From positions 1 to 62,053 of the forward strand of contig CAJTXY010000004.1 of the NCBI GenBank assembly GCA_910583685.1: a DNA stretch of 62,053 nt. The letters are read 5' to 3'. The DNA is from an uncultured Bacilli bacterium. Lineage in GTDB: Bacteria; Bacillota_I; Bacilli_A; RF39; UBA660. Shown one piece after another: positions 15,985-24,810 of the stretch; the first letter of the stretch is position 1; every line of letters starts with the position of its first letter. The position numbers and the translations under genes were made by a program. The notes under the pieces are model-generated. The model was not told the DNA's origin, made no database searches, and saw nothing but the letters and a program-made list of their open reading frames with translations.

Positions 15985-16665
15985 CTCCTAAACCGTAATC
16001 TTTCATAATTTCTTCTGCGCTTCGCATTTTCTTTTTAGGTTTATGTTCTAACTGTGGAACAAAAGAGCTTTTATTAGATAGCTTTTTAACAATTTCGTTA
16101 ATAAGCTTAGGTAATTCGGTCTCTTTTTTAACCGCATTATCTAAACATTGACCTAACAAAAAAGACGGCTTTCCTTCAAACCAGTCTAAGCTGCCATAAT
16201 GCTTATATAATATTCGTAAGACCTCCGCAGTACCGATACTTACGCTATAGATAAAAAATCAGATAAACCAGGAAGTTTAGATACTTCTTTTAAAATAGCG
16301 ATTACATCTTCATTTTTAGCTTTTTTAATAGCTTCTTTACAAGCAAGTTCATATTTATTAGTTTTGTCTTTCTTTATTTCTTCTGTATCTTCGCTATTAA
16401 ATTCTAATTCTTCTGGGTAATAACCTTTATAAGTAGCAATAAACTTATAAACTTCTGTTTTACATTTATAAATACGTGTAACTAATAAAGCTATAAGTTG
16501 CTTTCCTAGTTCTTCTTGATCTTTCTTTTTGTCGCCAGTGTTTACTTCTAAAGATTTTAGTTCTTCTGTGATTTCCATTTTATCTAAGATTTCACTTAAC
16601 ATTAGTAAATATTCTGTTTTCATAATTTCCTTCTTTCTATTATTCTCCCTTTTGTTATCGCTCAA
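15968..16665 (-). CDS. Tail assembly chaperone, -1 frameshift product (gpGT type)
   Basis: The upstream 141-codon frame contains the heptamer T TTT TTA in the correct phase (16258-16252), four codons before its stop. A -1 shift there enters a frame open from 16252 to 15968, giving a fusion of about 232 residues. Its tail includes KHYGSLDWFEGKPSFLLGQC and ends in a basic, Lys-rich segment. This is the classic G / GT chaperone arrangement just upstream of tape measure genes in long-tailed phages. The alternative is an independent 63-codon gene from a TTG at 16159, which has no ribosome site. Confidence 0.85.
16240..16665 (-). CDS. Tail assembly chaperone (gpG type)
   Basis: A 141-residue acidic, helical protein encoded between the major tail protein and the tape measure gene, the place of gpG. 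It is rich in Glu/Lys and ends KLPGLSDFLSIA. It should keep the tape measure protein soluble during tail assembly. Most ribosomes stop here; a fraction should shift at T TTT TTA to make the longer GT form. Confidence 0.8.
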   Translation of the reverse strand: MSDNKRENNRKKEIMKTEYLLMLSEILDKMEITEELKSLEVNTGDKKKDQEELGKQLIALLVTRIYKCKTEVYKFIATYKGYYPEELEFNSEDTEEIKKDKTNKYELACKEAIKKAKNEDVIAILKEVSKLPGLSDFLSIA

Positions 16666-16697
16666 ATAGAAAACAAAAAGGAGAATAAATTTATTTT

Positions 16698-17264
16698 TTA
16701 TTCTCCAGTTTGACCTACTGTAATAGGGCAGGTTTCGCTATCTTTAATAGCATATAACTTACTACTATCGTCAATAGTATAATGAGGTATAATTTCAAGA
16801 TTATGTTCGTTTTCAGCTTTAGGAGCTGCTTTATAAGTAAACGCTCCTTCGTGTAAGCCATAATTAAATGTTAATATCTTATAAGTACCGTCTAACATTT
16901 GTGTAATGATGTCGATAGTTTTAAGATATTTTTCTTTACTAATTACACCGAAGTTTCCTTGTGTAATTACTTTAGTAGTAGGATCCATTACAGAGTTAGG
17001 TAAACCTTTCTGTAATAGTTCTTGACTACAACATAGAGAAACAACTTTAATAGTTGCGTCCTCTCCGTCGATAACTTGCATACCAGCAGTTTTACCACGG
17101 CGACCGTCAAACTCAATGTCTCTAATTTCTGGAGTTATAGTCATTTCAGCACCACCACGAGTAGGTCCTACGATCATCTCGTTTTCTTGACCTAAGTTAA
17201 AAACGACAATACCTTCGTCTATTTGAATTTTCTTGACGTCATTTTCAGTAAATACTCTTAACAT
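16698..17264 (-). CDS. Major tail (tube) protein
   Basis: A 188-residue β-rich protein. It includes EMIVGPTRGGAEMTITPEIR and FDGRRGKTAGMQVIDGEDATI, features of the siphovirus tail tube family with a conserved loop around the GRRG turn. Its place between the tail terminator and chaperone genes is diagnostic. The gene is followed by a small hairpin-rich gap, and a strong SD precedes it. Confidence 0.85.
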   Translation of the reverse strand: MLRVFTENDVKKIQIDEGIVVFNLGQENEMIVGPTRGGAEMTITPEIRDIEFDGRRGKTAGMQVIDGEDATIKVVSLCCSQELLQKGLPNSVMDPTTKVITQGNFGVISKEKYLKTIDIITQMLDGTYKILTFNYGLHEGAFTYKAAPKAENEHNLEIIPHYTIDDSSKLYAIKDSETCPITVGQTGE

Positions 17265-17278
17265 TAGTTTTCCCTCCT

Positions 17279-17641
17279 TTAAAATACTTTAATACTAAAT
17301 GTTACTTGTTTTTTTATGAGTTCAAATTCTGGATCAGATACTGGCTTTTGTGTTTCGAAATATACTACGGCTCTTTGTTTAGAAAATAGCTTACTATCTA
17401 ATAAGTTAATTAGCTTTCTGACTATATCTTCCAAGTCGTCGCCTGTAGTAGGCTCTTTGGACCATATATTTATATCAAAATAAACTAAATTACCATATCT
17501 TAAACTTGTCTCAACAGGATCCGTTATTACACCATAGGGGAAAGTAGCTTTTTTGCTAGCTTCTTCATAATAAAGTTTTATAACATCTTTAGAATTAACG
17601 TATTCTTGAATAGCTATAAAAACCTCTTTTGAATTAGGCAT
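17279..17641 (-). CDS. Tail terminator / completion protein (DUF3168-like)
   Basis: A 120-residue α/β protein. YYEEASKKATFPYGVI and the YFDINIWSK segment are typical of the gp17/DUF3168 tail-completion group that caps the tail tube and joins it to the head. Its ATG overlaps the end of the gp10-like gene by eight bases. The order gp10, terminator, major tail protein is standard. Confidence 0.75.
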   Translation of the reverse strand: MPNSKEVFIAIQEYVNSKDVIKLYYEEASKKATFPYGVITDPVETSLRYGNLVYFDINIWSKEPTTGDDLEDIVRKLINLLDSKLFSKQRAVVYFETQKPVSDPEFELIKKQVTFSIKVF

Positions 17642-18158
17642 CTTCTATCTCCTCACTTTCTACGACTTTACCTCCAGCGGCTTCTATCGTTTTATTTAAT
17701 GCTGATAAAAATTCTTTTTGTGCGTCTTTAATCGCGTCTATATTATTGAAAACACTATTTCGTAATATACTTTGACCTCTAAGGCCAGGGTGGCTAACAG
17801 ATTTACCAAAATTGATCTTACCATTACTTAAAGTATTAGCTTTTTTTATGCTTATTATATGGGGGTTAACTCCGAACTCGCTCCACGCTGGATTAGCGTG
17901 AGACGGAGATTTACCTTTTTTCTTAGCTTGTCCTTTAGAGTAATAACCAATCTGTAATTCTGGTTGTCCTGTGTCTCGATTTATTCTCGCCCAATAGCCA
18001 ACTTGTTTAGAAAGCTTACCAGTATATTTTTGTGTATTTTCTCTAATAGCTTTACCAGCTACTTTAGCAGAAGCACGTAGAGCAGACTTTGAAAGTTTTA
18101 CCATAGTGTTTTTAACTTCTTTAGATGTATCTATAAACTTAATATCATTATTACTCAT
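17634..18158 (-). CDS. HK97 gp10-like neck/tail-component protein
   Basis: A 174-residue basic protein. It includes KVAGKAIRENTQKYTGKLSK and the region NPAWSEFGVNPHIISIKK, the latter resembling the conserved core of HK97 gp10 family proteins. It should take part in joining head and tail. It overlaps the head closure gene by eight bases and the next gene by eight bases. Confidence 0.8.
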   Translation of the reverse strand: MSNNDIKFIDTSKEVKNTMVKLSKSALRASAKVAGKAIRENTQKYTGKLSKQVGYWARINRDTGQPELQIGYYSKGQAKKKGKSPSHANPAWSEFGVNPHIISIKKANTLSNGKINFGKSVSHPGLRGQSILRNSVFNNIDAIKDAQKEFLSALNKTIEAAGGKVVESEEIEDA

Positions 18159-18462
18159 GGGTATTAGAAAGTCCTGTCAACGTAATTTCTGTTGTCTCGC
18201 TATCTACTTCATAAGAGCGTAATATCTTATATATTACGTCGTTGTATTTAGCGTGAGTATATCTATCTTCGTCAAATTCTATAGTCTTTATTTCAAAACA
18301 TTTTTCTGGTTTAAAGCCTGCGGCTTGCGCCTGATAAAATTCAGTTCTTTTTACTGACTTCTTATTAGCATATACTTTATTTTCTTTAAAAGAAGTGTGA
18401 GGTCGATTAAGTTTATCAAAAGTTTCTACTTCTTCTAATAAATATAAAACTTCGCTCCACAT
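18151..18462 (-). CDS. Head closure (head-tail joining) protein
   Basis: A 103-residue β-rich protein beginning MWSEVLYLLEEVETFDKLNR. The pattern FKENKVYANKKSVKRTEFYQAQAAGFKPEKCFEI is that of the phage_head_tail_joining family (SPP1 gp16 type), which closes the connector channel after packaging. It abuts the connector gene with no gap. Confidence 0.78.
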   Translation of the reverse strand: MWSEVLYLLEEVETFDKLNRPHTSFKENKVYANKKSVKRTEFYQAQAAGFKPEKCFEIKTIEFDEDRYTHAKYNDVIYKILRSYEVDSETTEITLTGLSNTHE

Positions 18463-18786
18463 TTACGACACCTTCTTTTCGGTAACGTAATCGTCTGTTA
18501 AAGATAATTCTGTTCTCAATTCTTCATAAGAAGATCTAAACTTGTCATAATTTTTATTATCTAACCCAAACTCAGCCTTAAGATATAAAAGGACAGCCAT
18601 TTCTATTAGACTGTCCTTTAAATCATAAGCTAACTTAGGAGTAATACCGTTTCTTATTAAATCTCTTTGACAAGCTTTAATAAGAGTTGTAATTTCAGTC
18701 TCTATAACTGTATCATTAGTCGTTATACGCAAGAAACCTTTAGCTTTATCTAAAAATTCCTTACTAATTTCTTTTTTGTCGTCCAT
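18463..18786 (-). CDS. Head-tail connector protein (gp6-like)
   Basis: A 107-residue helical protein beginning with KEFLDKAKGFLRITTNDTVI, with a central LIKACQRDLIRNGI helix. It matches the gp6/gp15 head-tail connector group that docks below the portal. It lies between the capsid and head-closure genes, as in HK97-like phages. Confidence 0.8.
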   Translation of the reverse strand: MDDKKEISKEFLDKAKGFLRITTNDTVIETEITTLIKACQRDLIRNGITPKLAYDLKDSLIEMAVLLYLKAEFGLDNKNYDKFRSSYEELRTELSLTDDYVTEKKVS

Positions 18787-18814
18787 AATATCACTCCTTA
18801 TAATTTAATTTTTC

Positions 18815-19984
18815 TTATTTTGTTGAAGCAGTAGAAGCAGCTGTGATTTCTAACATAGCGAAAGCTTTAGAGTCCATTACATGACCGTCTCCGAAAGCTA
18901 AAGCTCTATGTACGATCATACCGTCGCTAAATCTTTCGTGTTCTGAACTAGCAACTTGTGGAGCTATATTGTAGTTATACCAATATCTCTTACCATAACC
19001 AAATAAGATTTTTCCTTTTGGTGCTTCGTCGGAGATAATAACAGGTTTCTTTAATAGTAATTCTGTATTTTCATTGTAGATAGGGTGTCCGTCTGCTCCT
19101 ACCATACCTTCGATTAACTCGTGGAAAGTTTCAGTATTAACTACATAACTAGCACGTTTACCATAAGCACGACGGATCTTACCTTTTAATGTAGCTAAAG
19201 CAGTATGACCGAAGTTAGCAGCAGTAACACTCATTTTTTGAGCTGTTGGTAATTCAGCGGCGAATAAGCCTTCTGCTTCGTTCTTGCCTGTACCAGTCAT
19301 AACCTCAGCTTCTAATTTAAGAGCTAAAGCAAGAGCTAATTCAGAAACAACGATTTCCTTAAATGCTTCTAAGCTTTCAGCGTCAAGACCAACACCCAAC
19401 TCGATCTTAGCACTTGTTCTGTAAGATCCGAAAGTGATGTCTCCTGTAACACCGCCGTTAGCTTGGATTGTATCTCCGTCAGCGTCTTTGTTAGCTTCAA
19501 TAGCTGATAAGTTACCAACACTTAAATTTCCTCTAACATTTTTTAAGTTAATAAAGTTCATTACGTCTGATACTTCGCGCATTTCTGTAATAATCTCGTT
19601 GTCTAATTCTTCTGGAACAACAGCTTGACCGTTAGCTAAAGTAACGCCTCTTGTTTCTTTACCTCCAGTCATCATGTATCTTAAAAATGATCTGACTTCT
19701 TTTGACATTTTAGAAGTTCTTTTTTCTTCTTTCATATCTTCTTTTCCTCCTTCTTCTTCCTCGTCGTCAGCACCTGGAACAGTCTCTACAGTATCTGGAT
19801 CGACTTCTCCAGTTTCTAAATTTTTAGCCATTTCAGCTCTTTTTTGTAGTTTTTCTTCTTCCGCATTTAATGCGTCTAACTCTTTGTTAGTGGCGTCTAA
19901 GTCAATATCTTTTGTTGTATCTTCCAAATCAGCTTTTATTTCAGCTTTTCTAGTTTTAATTTCATTTAATCTTTTTTCGTTCAT
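18815..19984 (-). CDS. Major capsid protein, HK97 fold
   Basis: About 389 residues. The first ~110 residues are an acidic/basic coiled-coil delta (scaffold) domain ending in the acid run ADDEEEEGGKED. The mature part begins around SFLRYMMTGGKETRGVTLANGQAVVPEE and contains the usual N-arm and an E-loop, with a terminal domain ending near KAFAMLEITA. The protease upstream should remove the delta domain. I start at the ATG ending at 19984, eight bases after AGGAGG; the ATG two codons earlier is too close to the SD. Confidence 0.9.
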   Translation of the reverse strand: MNEKRLNEIKTRKAEIKADLEDTTKDIDLDATNKELDALNAEEEKLQKRAEMAKNLETGEVDPDTVETVPGADDEEEEGGKEDMKEEKRTSKMSKEVRSFLRYMMTGGKETRGVTLANGQAVVPEELDNEIITEMREVSDVMNFINLKNVRGNLSVGNLSAIEANKDADGDTIQANGGVTGDITFGSYRTSAKIELGVGLDAESLEAFKEIVVSELALALALKLEAEVMTGTGKNEAEGLFAAELPTAQKMSVTAANFGHTALATLKGKIRRAYGKRASYVVNTETFHELIEGMVGADGHPIYNENTELLLKKPVIISDEAPKGKILFGYGKRYWYNYNIAPQVASSEHERFSDGMIVHRALAFGDGHVMDSKAFAMLEITAASTASTK

Positions 19985-20009
19985 TTTCATTTCCTCCTAT
20001 TCGAACAAT

Positions 20010-20627
20010 TTAGATTTTACTTTTTGCTATACATATCTCACGTAGTTTAGCTTGCTCCAAAGCTCTTTTTTCTTTCTCGTACTCCTCCGAGAAGAAATCC
20101 CTAGCTGAGATACTTGTTGTATCGTAAGCTGGTATATCAACGGCCGATACGTCGTATAGCTTCTTAATTCGAGTTATTGTTCTTGTATGTGTAGCTTGGT
20201 CGTATTCTTCGCCGTCATCAGCTACTACAAAAGCAAAACTCATTTTATCTATGTAGCCACCTCTTATATCTTCCAAAAGGTCTCTACCAAATTGAGTACC
20301 CCCTAAAAATGCGTCCATTTCCATACCGACGTCATTTATAGCTAGTTTTAGAGTGTTATTTCTAATTCTAGCAGCAACACGTCCGCCGTGGTTGTAATTG
20401 AATATAACATCAGACATATCGCAATTATCGAAAGCGTGTCTATCTATCTGCTCGTAGAACTTAACACCTTCGTACTCAAAAAGACAAGTGGGAGTATTAA
20501 ACACCACAGGTACACCATGGACGTAGTCTTGTCTTTCGCCTTCTTCGCTGCGAAGCTCTTTTAACTCAAAAGAGCAAAACGCTCTAAACTCTCGATCAGT
20601 TTTATTTATTAGGTTGTTTTTTGTCAT
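20010..20627 (-). CDS. Prohead protease, HK97 family
   Basis: A 205-residue serine protease. The catalytic His lies in FNYNHGG (His about 80) and the Ser in YIDKMSFAF (Ser about 130), the U35/S78 signature. It matures the capsid by trimming the delta domain of the major capsid protein encoded next. The last ~25 residues are a Glu/Lys-rich helix. It overlaps the preceding 59-residue gene by 26 bases. Confidence 0.9.
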   Translation of the reverse strand: MTKNNLINKTDREFRAFCSFELKELRSEEGERQDYVHGVPVVFNTPTCLFEYEGVKFYEQIDRHAFDNCDMSDVIFNYNHGGRVAARIRNNTLKLAINDVGMEMDAFLGGTQFGRDLLEDIRGGYIDKMSFAFVVADDGEEYDQATHTRTITRIKKLYDVSAVDIPAYDTTSISARDFFSEEYEKEKRALEQAKLREICIAKSKI

Positions 20628-20781
20628 TTAAAACAGCCTCCTTTCCATTAGGCAAAATAAACTTAGTATTAGGCTCTTTTTCTTTCATTTTCATTAGAAG
20701 TTCATAACTAATAAAGTTATTAAGTTTTACAACTTTAATATCTTTAGTTTCTTGACTTTGATTATTGCTGTTTGTCGCCAT
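20602..20781 (-). CDS. Small protein between portal and protease genes
   Basis: A 59-residue soluble protein starting MATNSNNQSQETK with a hydrophobic LNNFISYELLMKMK core. The start is set by a perfect SD (AAGGAGG) and overlaps the end of the portal frame by 20 bases; a longer reading frame in this phase has no ribosome site. Its function is unknown. It may assist capsid assembly, given its position. Confidence 0.6.
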   Translation of the reverse strand: MATNSNNQSQETKDIKVVKLNNFISYELLMKMKEKEPNTKFILPNGKEAVLNDKKQPNK

Positions 20782-22075
20782 TATCAACACCTCCTTCGTT
20801 ATCTTGGCTTTCGTCTGTATTTTCTTCTTGTGGATCTTCCTCTGGCGGATCTTTCTCGTCCTCTTTTGATGGAGGAGGAGTGTTTCCATTTGACTGGTAA
20901 GAGTCAGCAATATTAGCGTTGATGTAATTTAATGACTGTAATACCTTTTGACCTTCGCCATTAGGTAGAGGAGCAAGATTAAATATTTCTCTAACATCGT
21001 CTATCATTAGAACAGCAATAGGCGCTAATTCTTTTACAACACTTACTTTTGTAGTATTAGAAGCATATTGTAGTCTGTTAGCTTCAAACATAATCTCATT
21101 ACCATAACTTCGCTCAGTATCAGTAAATAAACAATTAGTAAAGCATTGAGACATTTGTATAGCGATAGGCTCAATAGCACCTTCATAGAAAGCCGTCCAT
21201 TCGTCTTCTTTAAATTTATTTTGTACGATCGCCTCATTAACTCCGAAATAGTCATATATAGCATTTTTTGTATACTCTAATTGGTCCTTAGATAATGGAC
21301 TCGCTTTTTCATTGATAGGCGTATAGTCCATTTTGGTATCTGTAACAATTATTCCGCTACCATTACTAGACATTTGAAAATTGTTTTGTACGAATTTATC
21401 TCTAGCTTTTGTTAAGTCTTCGTCTTTTGACGATACTTTAGTCGATAAGATACCTCTAATACTGTTGATAAGTTTAGCAGCATTAGAAACACCCTGATTT
21501 ATCGTAGACGCCATTTCTAAAGCTGGACGTAAGGCAGTATTTTTACTTCCAAAAATATCATGATCGAAGAAATGACCTCTCATGTGTATAACATCTTCAT
21601 AGGGAACGCATTTAACTTTCCCAGTATTAAATATAAATTTTAAATATAATTGACCCTTTTTTTCTAAAAGATCAATTCTATTAGACATAAGCGGCCAGAC
21701 AGCGACTAATTCGCCGCTCGTAGAATATTCTGGGTAAATAAAAGCATTATTCGTTAATTTTAAATTTGCACATATCTTATAATAAAGACTATAAGCTTCC
21801 ATTTGTGAGTTAGGTTTATAATTAAGTAATCTCTCAATTTTAGAAATACCTGTTTTTCCAGTCCTAACGTGTTTAGCTTTTAACTTAGCGAAATTTCTAC
21901 ATAGAGCGTCTACAGCACTTCTAACCTCATTCATGTCCCACGCGTTACCTGTATTTTGATAGTAGGTTGAGTTAAACGAGTTCAACAAACTATACATATT
22001 AAAGTCGGTAGCGTTATTTTGACTTGGTTTTTCTTTATTACCAAATATCGTATGAAATAAGCCTCTTTGTTTCAT
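20762..22075 (-). CDS. Portal protein, HK97 family
   Basis: A 437-residue protein. DMNEVRSAVDALCRNFAKLKAKHV opens the portal core, followed by KIERLLNYKPNSQMEAYSLYY and PLSKDQLEYTKNAIYDYFGV, typical of the HK97/phage_portal family. It forms the dodecameric ring through which DNA enters and leaves the head. The C-terminal ~40 residues are Asp/Glu/Asn rich and probably disordered. It starts four bases after the terminase stop. Confidence 0.9.
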   Translation of the reverse strand: MKQRGLFHTIFGNKEKPSQNNATDFNMYSLLNSFNSTYYQNTGNAWDMNEVRSAVDALCRNFAKLKAKHVRTGKTGISKIERLLNYKPNSQMEAYSLYYKICANLKLTNNAFIYPEYSTSGELVAVWPLMSNRIDLLEKKGQLYLKFIFNTGKVKCVPYEDVIHMRGHFFDHDIFGSKNTALRPALEMASTINQGVSNAAKLINSIRGILSTKVSSKDEDLTKARDKFVQNNFQMSSNGSGIIVTDTKMDYTPINEKASPLSKDQLEYTKNAIYDYFGVNEAIVQNKFKEDEWTAFYEGAIEPIAIQMSQCFTNCLFTDTERSYGNEIMFEANRLQYASNTTKVSVVKELAPIAVLMIDDVREIFNLAPLPNGEGQKVLQSLNYINANIADSYQSNGNTPPPSKEDEKDPPEEDPQEENTDESQDNEGGVDNGDKQQ

Positions 22076-22079
22076 TTAA

Positions 22080-23726
22080 TCACCCCACATTATACATAAA
22101 GTCTTCATAATACTTAACGTATAAAACCCAAGCATTAAGTAAAGACACGGCTCCGTCAATTCTACGACGTTCATTTATTTTTACTGGTTGAATATTATTT
22201 AAACCAGATTTTTTAACAGCAGTATTAGAAAGACACCATTTTAAGATAGGGTTATTATTATAATTAACTTTCTTATCTGCTAAGGCTGCGCCCATTTCTC
22301 GCATAGGTTGCGACCAAGTAAATGGCCCCTGTGCTACAGCTTCCATTTGAAAGCCGTTTGATTTCATTTCATCCACCCAATAACCAGCAAGCGCACGGTC
22401 ATAACCAACATAGATAGGATCTATCTTATACTCCTCCTGCATTTGAAGAAACCACTCTGTAACTTGTGAATAGTTGACTCGGTTACCTTCGCATACAGTA
22501 AGTAAACCTTTATCTCTCCATATCTTGTATGGCGCTTCTTGCGTGTTCTTCTCGTCTAACTTATCAATTTTAACTTGCGGTAAAAAATAATGTTGTAAAA
22601 CATATACTTTCTCGTCATTAGGTTTTCTAATAAGTAGTGAAGCACACGTCAAATCGGTTGTAGCTGATAAGTCGCAACCACCTATAGCGTAAGTGTTTTC
22701 TAATTCTTCAATAGTAAAGGTTTCAGTATTGTTTATTTCAGTAAAGCTTAACCAAGCATTACTATCATTTTCACGAACATTGAAATCTTTACATAAAACT
22801 CCTGGTAATTCTTTTGGATCATTTTTAGCAGTCTCGACAAAACGAGATAAGGTATTGTAACTTTTTATTGTTCCAAGACCTGGGTTAGCTTTTACCCAAC
22901 ATGACGGATCCGTCCACTCGTTACGACTATCTAATTCATAAAGAACAGGTAAAAAATGATCGTCCGTTACTTCTCCGTCGGCTATTCTACAAGCATAATC
23001 GTATTTATCGTCGAAGATACACTCGCGTACTGTACCAGCCGTAGTAATCATTACAAGTAGTGGTTGACGACGTGCTGACATAGACTGTTTCATAACTTCG
23101 TATAAATTACGATCTTTTATCGCGTGTAGTTCGTCTATGATAACCGCGTGGCTATTAAGACCGTCTAACGTATTGGAGTCAGAGGCTAAAGCTTCGAAAA
23201 TAGAAGAAGTAGCACTAAAGTATAGATCGTTTCTTCGTTTCTTTAAAACAGCTCTTAACTCTGGGCTCTGCTTAACCATGTTTACAGCTTCTGTTAAACA
23301 TTTCTTAGCTTGATCTTTCTTTGTCGCTACTGAGTATATTTCTGCTGCTCCTTCATAGTCAGCAATTAACATATAAAGCGCTATAGAAGATAAAAGTGTA
23401 GTCTTACCATTTTTACGGCCAACTAAAAACATGGTTTCGTTAAATCTACGATACCCTGTATCTTTTTCTAAGAAACCGAATAAAGCTTGTATATAAGCTT
23501 TTTGGAATAGCTCTAATTTTAGATCTGCTCCAAGTTCTCCCTGAGACTGTTTACAAAAAGTCTCAGTAAATTCTATCGGTCTCATAGCAGCCATTTCGTC
23601 AAAATAAAAAGACGATTTTTCGTCGTCCATTTCTTTAACTAATCGAGCATAAACAGCTTTAACTCTGTGACTTGTTTTAATTTCGCCAGACTGTATTTTT
23701 GAACTATACTCTCGAATATAATTCAT
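22080..23726 (-). CDS. Terminase large subunit
   Basis: A 548-residue packaging motor. The ATPase has VGRKNGKTT (Walker A, about residues 102-110) and AVIIDELHA (Walker B, about 194-202). The C-terminal RNase H-like nuclease begins with GGCDLSATTDLT (about residue 346). It belongs to the Terminase_1/YmfN group that accompanies HK97 portal, protease and capsid genes in cos phages. The gene lies three bases after the small subunit. Confidence 0.95.
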   Translation of the reverse strand: MNYIREYSSKIQSGEIKTSHRVKAVYARLVKEMDDEKSSFYFDEMAAMRPIEFTETFCKQSQGELGADLKLELFQKAYIQALFGFLEKDTGYRRFNETMFLVGRKNGKTTLLSSIALYMLIADYEGAAEIYSVATKKDQAKKCLTEAVNMVKQSPELRAVLKKRRNDLYFSATSSIFEALASDSNTLDGLNSHAVIIDELHAIKDRNLYEVMKQSMSARRQPLLVMITTAGTVRECIFDDKYDYACRIADGEVTDDHFLPVLYELDSRNEWTDPSCWVKANPGLGTIKSYNTLSRFVETAKNDPKELPGVLCKDFNVRENDSNAWLSFTEINNTETFTIEELENTYAIGGCDLSATTDLTCASLLIRKPNDEKVYVLQHYFLPQVKIDKLDEKNTQEAPYKIWRDKGLLTVCEGNRVNYSQVTEWFLQMQEEYKIDPIYVGYDRALAGYWVDEMKSNGFQMEAVAQGPFTWSQPMREMGAALADKKVNYNNNPILKWCLSNTAVKKSGLNNIQPVKINERRRIDGAVSLLNAWVLYVKYYEDFMYNVG

Positions 23727-23729
23727 TAA

Positions 23730-24116
23730 CTATCGCCCTTTAGTTTTTGTAGCAAAGTTCATTAAAGCGTTACCTTCCTTTGTATTTGGTAAACCTTCTG
23801 GCAATAGTTCGCATAACTGCTTTATGATCGACGTATAATTTTTAATCATAGTGTTATAAGCACTGGCTTCTGTAGACATTTTTTTCCCACTTTGATTTTC
23901 TCCGTTTTGGTATGTCTCAGATACTCCATGTATGCTTATATAATTTTCCAGCTTAGTCAATTCTACTGTCATAAAAGCAGCACTTTTTATAAGTTTTTGT
24001 ACCAAATCTTTTTTATCTTTTGAGATATTTTTAAAGATTTTGTTTAGTTTTTTTAACTCTTTGTTATAGTCTGGTACTTCTTTTAATTCTTTAGAATTAA
24101 CGTCTTCATTTTCCAT
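23730..24116 (-). CDS. Terminase small subunit (P27-like)
   Basis: A 128-residue, mostly helical protein located directly upstream of the large subunit. The N-terminal ~40 residues are very charged. AFMTVELTKLENYISIHG and the C-terminal LCELLPEGLPNTKEGN segment fit the P27 small terminase group. It recognises the packaging site. The 95 bases upstream are unusually GC rich for this genome. Confidence 0.78.
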   Translation of the reverse strand: MENEDVNSKELKEVPDYNKELKKLNKIFKNISKDKKDLVQKLIKSAAFMTVELTKLENYISIHGVSETYQNGENQSGKKMSTEASAYNTMIKNYTSIIKQLCELLPEGLPNTKEGNALMNFATKTKGR

Positions 24117-24211
24117 TTTTCCACCACCTTTGACTACACCCCCCTCACACGACCGAAGCGGTTCGAGAAAGGACTCAAGCGCGGTTCACTGTGAAGCAAA
24201 TATTTTTTAAG
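24117..24211. other. GC-rich gap beside terS, candidate cos/pac site
   Basis: This gap between the 60-residue gene and terS has C- and G-runs (CCCCCCTC at about 24139, GGGGGAG near 24216) and short palindromes, CGACCGAAGCGGTTCG (about 24150-24165) and TTCACTGTGAA (about 24186-24196). Cos-type phages with an HNH gene beside terminase usually place their packaging site here. No cohesive end can be assigned from sequence alone. Confidence 0.4.
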
Positions 24212-24394
24212 CTAGGGGGAGTCTTTTATTTCTATTAAAGCAGCGTTGACAGAATTTATTAACACTTCTCCTCCGCCTTTAATGCTTAGTAGTACAGGTC
24301 CTTCGTCCAGGGCTTTAGCTAGCTCTGTAGTAGTACCATAAAAGACTACATCATAAGACATAATCAAATAGTTAGTATAGACTGTGATAGTCAT
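24212..24394 (-). CDS. Small phage protein, 60 aa
   Basis: A 60-residue protein beginning MTITVYTNYLIMSYDVVFYG with a β-rich fold and a Gly-rich turn (SIKGGGEVLINS). The start is fixed by GAGGAG eight bases upstream and lies inside the end of the HNH gene. It sits between the HNH and small terminase genes. The function is unknown. Confidence 0.55.
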   Translation of the reverse strand: MTITVYTNYLIMSYDVVFYGTTTELAKALDEGPVLLSIKGGGEVLINSVNAALIEIKDSP

Positions 24395-24701
24395 TGTCAA
24401 CACTCCTCTCTACTAGGTTACCTTCCTCGTCGAACATAAGGCTCTTATCTGTTGGCAGTTCTGACTCATGTTCTAAAGCATGGCATACTCTACACAATAG
24501 CTCTAGGTTGTCCTCTCCCAGTGTGATAGCTGGGTTATGAATATTGGAAGGTGTAAGGTATATCTTATGGTGTACTATTTCGCCTGGTCCATTAGCACCA
24601 TGGCAACGCTGACAGATACCATGCTCTTTATTGAAGATATAGGCTCTTGTCTTGCGCCACGCAGTAGAGCAATAGAACTCTTTAGCGAAATCTCTAGCCA
24701 T
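24372..24701 (-). CDS. HNH endonuclease (packaging associated)
   Basis: A 109-residue nuclease. CQRCHG and a second CRVCHALEHE pair provide the structural zinc, and GEIVHHKIYLTPS gives the HH of the HNH active site. Phages of the HK97 type carry this gene next to terminase, where it helps cut cos DNA. It starts at an ATG with GAGGTGG upstream and is the first gene after the late promoter. Confidence 0.88.
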   Translation of the reverse strand: MARDFAKEFYCSTAWRKTRAYIFNKEHGICQRCHGANGPGEIVHHKIYLTPSNIHNPAITLGEDNLELLCRVCHALEHESELPTDKSLMFDEEGNLVERSVDNDYHSLY

Positions 24702-24721
24702 AATACCACCTCGCAACACAC

Positions 24722-24747
24722 AAAAAAACACGCCTGTAAAAAGACGT
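24722..24747 (-). terminator. Hairpin with U-run in the late leader (possible attenuator)
   Basis: On the minus strand CACGTC ... GGCGTG forms a short stem followed by seven T residues, between the late promoter and the HNH ribosome site. It has the shape of a weak intrinsic terminator, so late transcription may be attenuated or need antitermination. Confidence 0.45.
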
Positions 24748-24781
24748 GATTTCTCATTTCCAATTATTTCATATTATACAC

Positions 24782-24810
24782 ATTATAAAGTATAAAAATT
24801 GCTATGTCAA
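24782..24810 (-). promoter_or_regulatory. Late promoter
   Basis: A consensus promoter on the minus strand: TTGACA (24805-24810), 17 bases, TATAAT (24782-24787). It reads into the HNH-terminase-structural operon. Immediately upstream are two direct CACGC repeats 11 bases apart (24813-24817 and 24824-24828), one helical turn, in a good place for an activator such as the ArpU-like protein encoded next door. Confidence 0.85.

Noticed and set aside
15968..16159. Independent 63-codon gene between the chaperone and tape measure genes
   Set aside because: It would need a TTG start with no ribosome site; the frame is open back to the slip site and is better explained by frameshifting.
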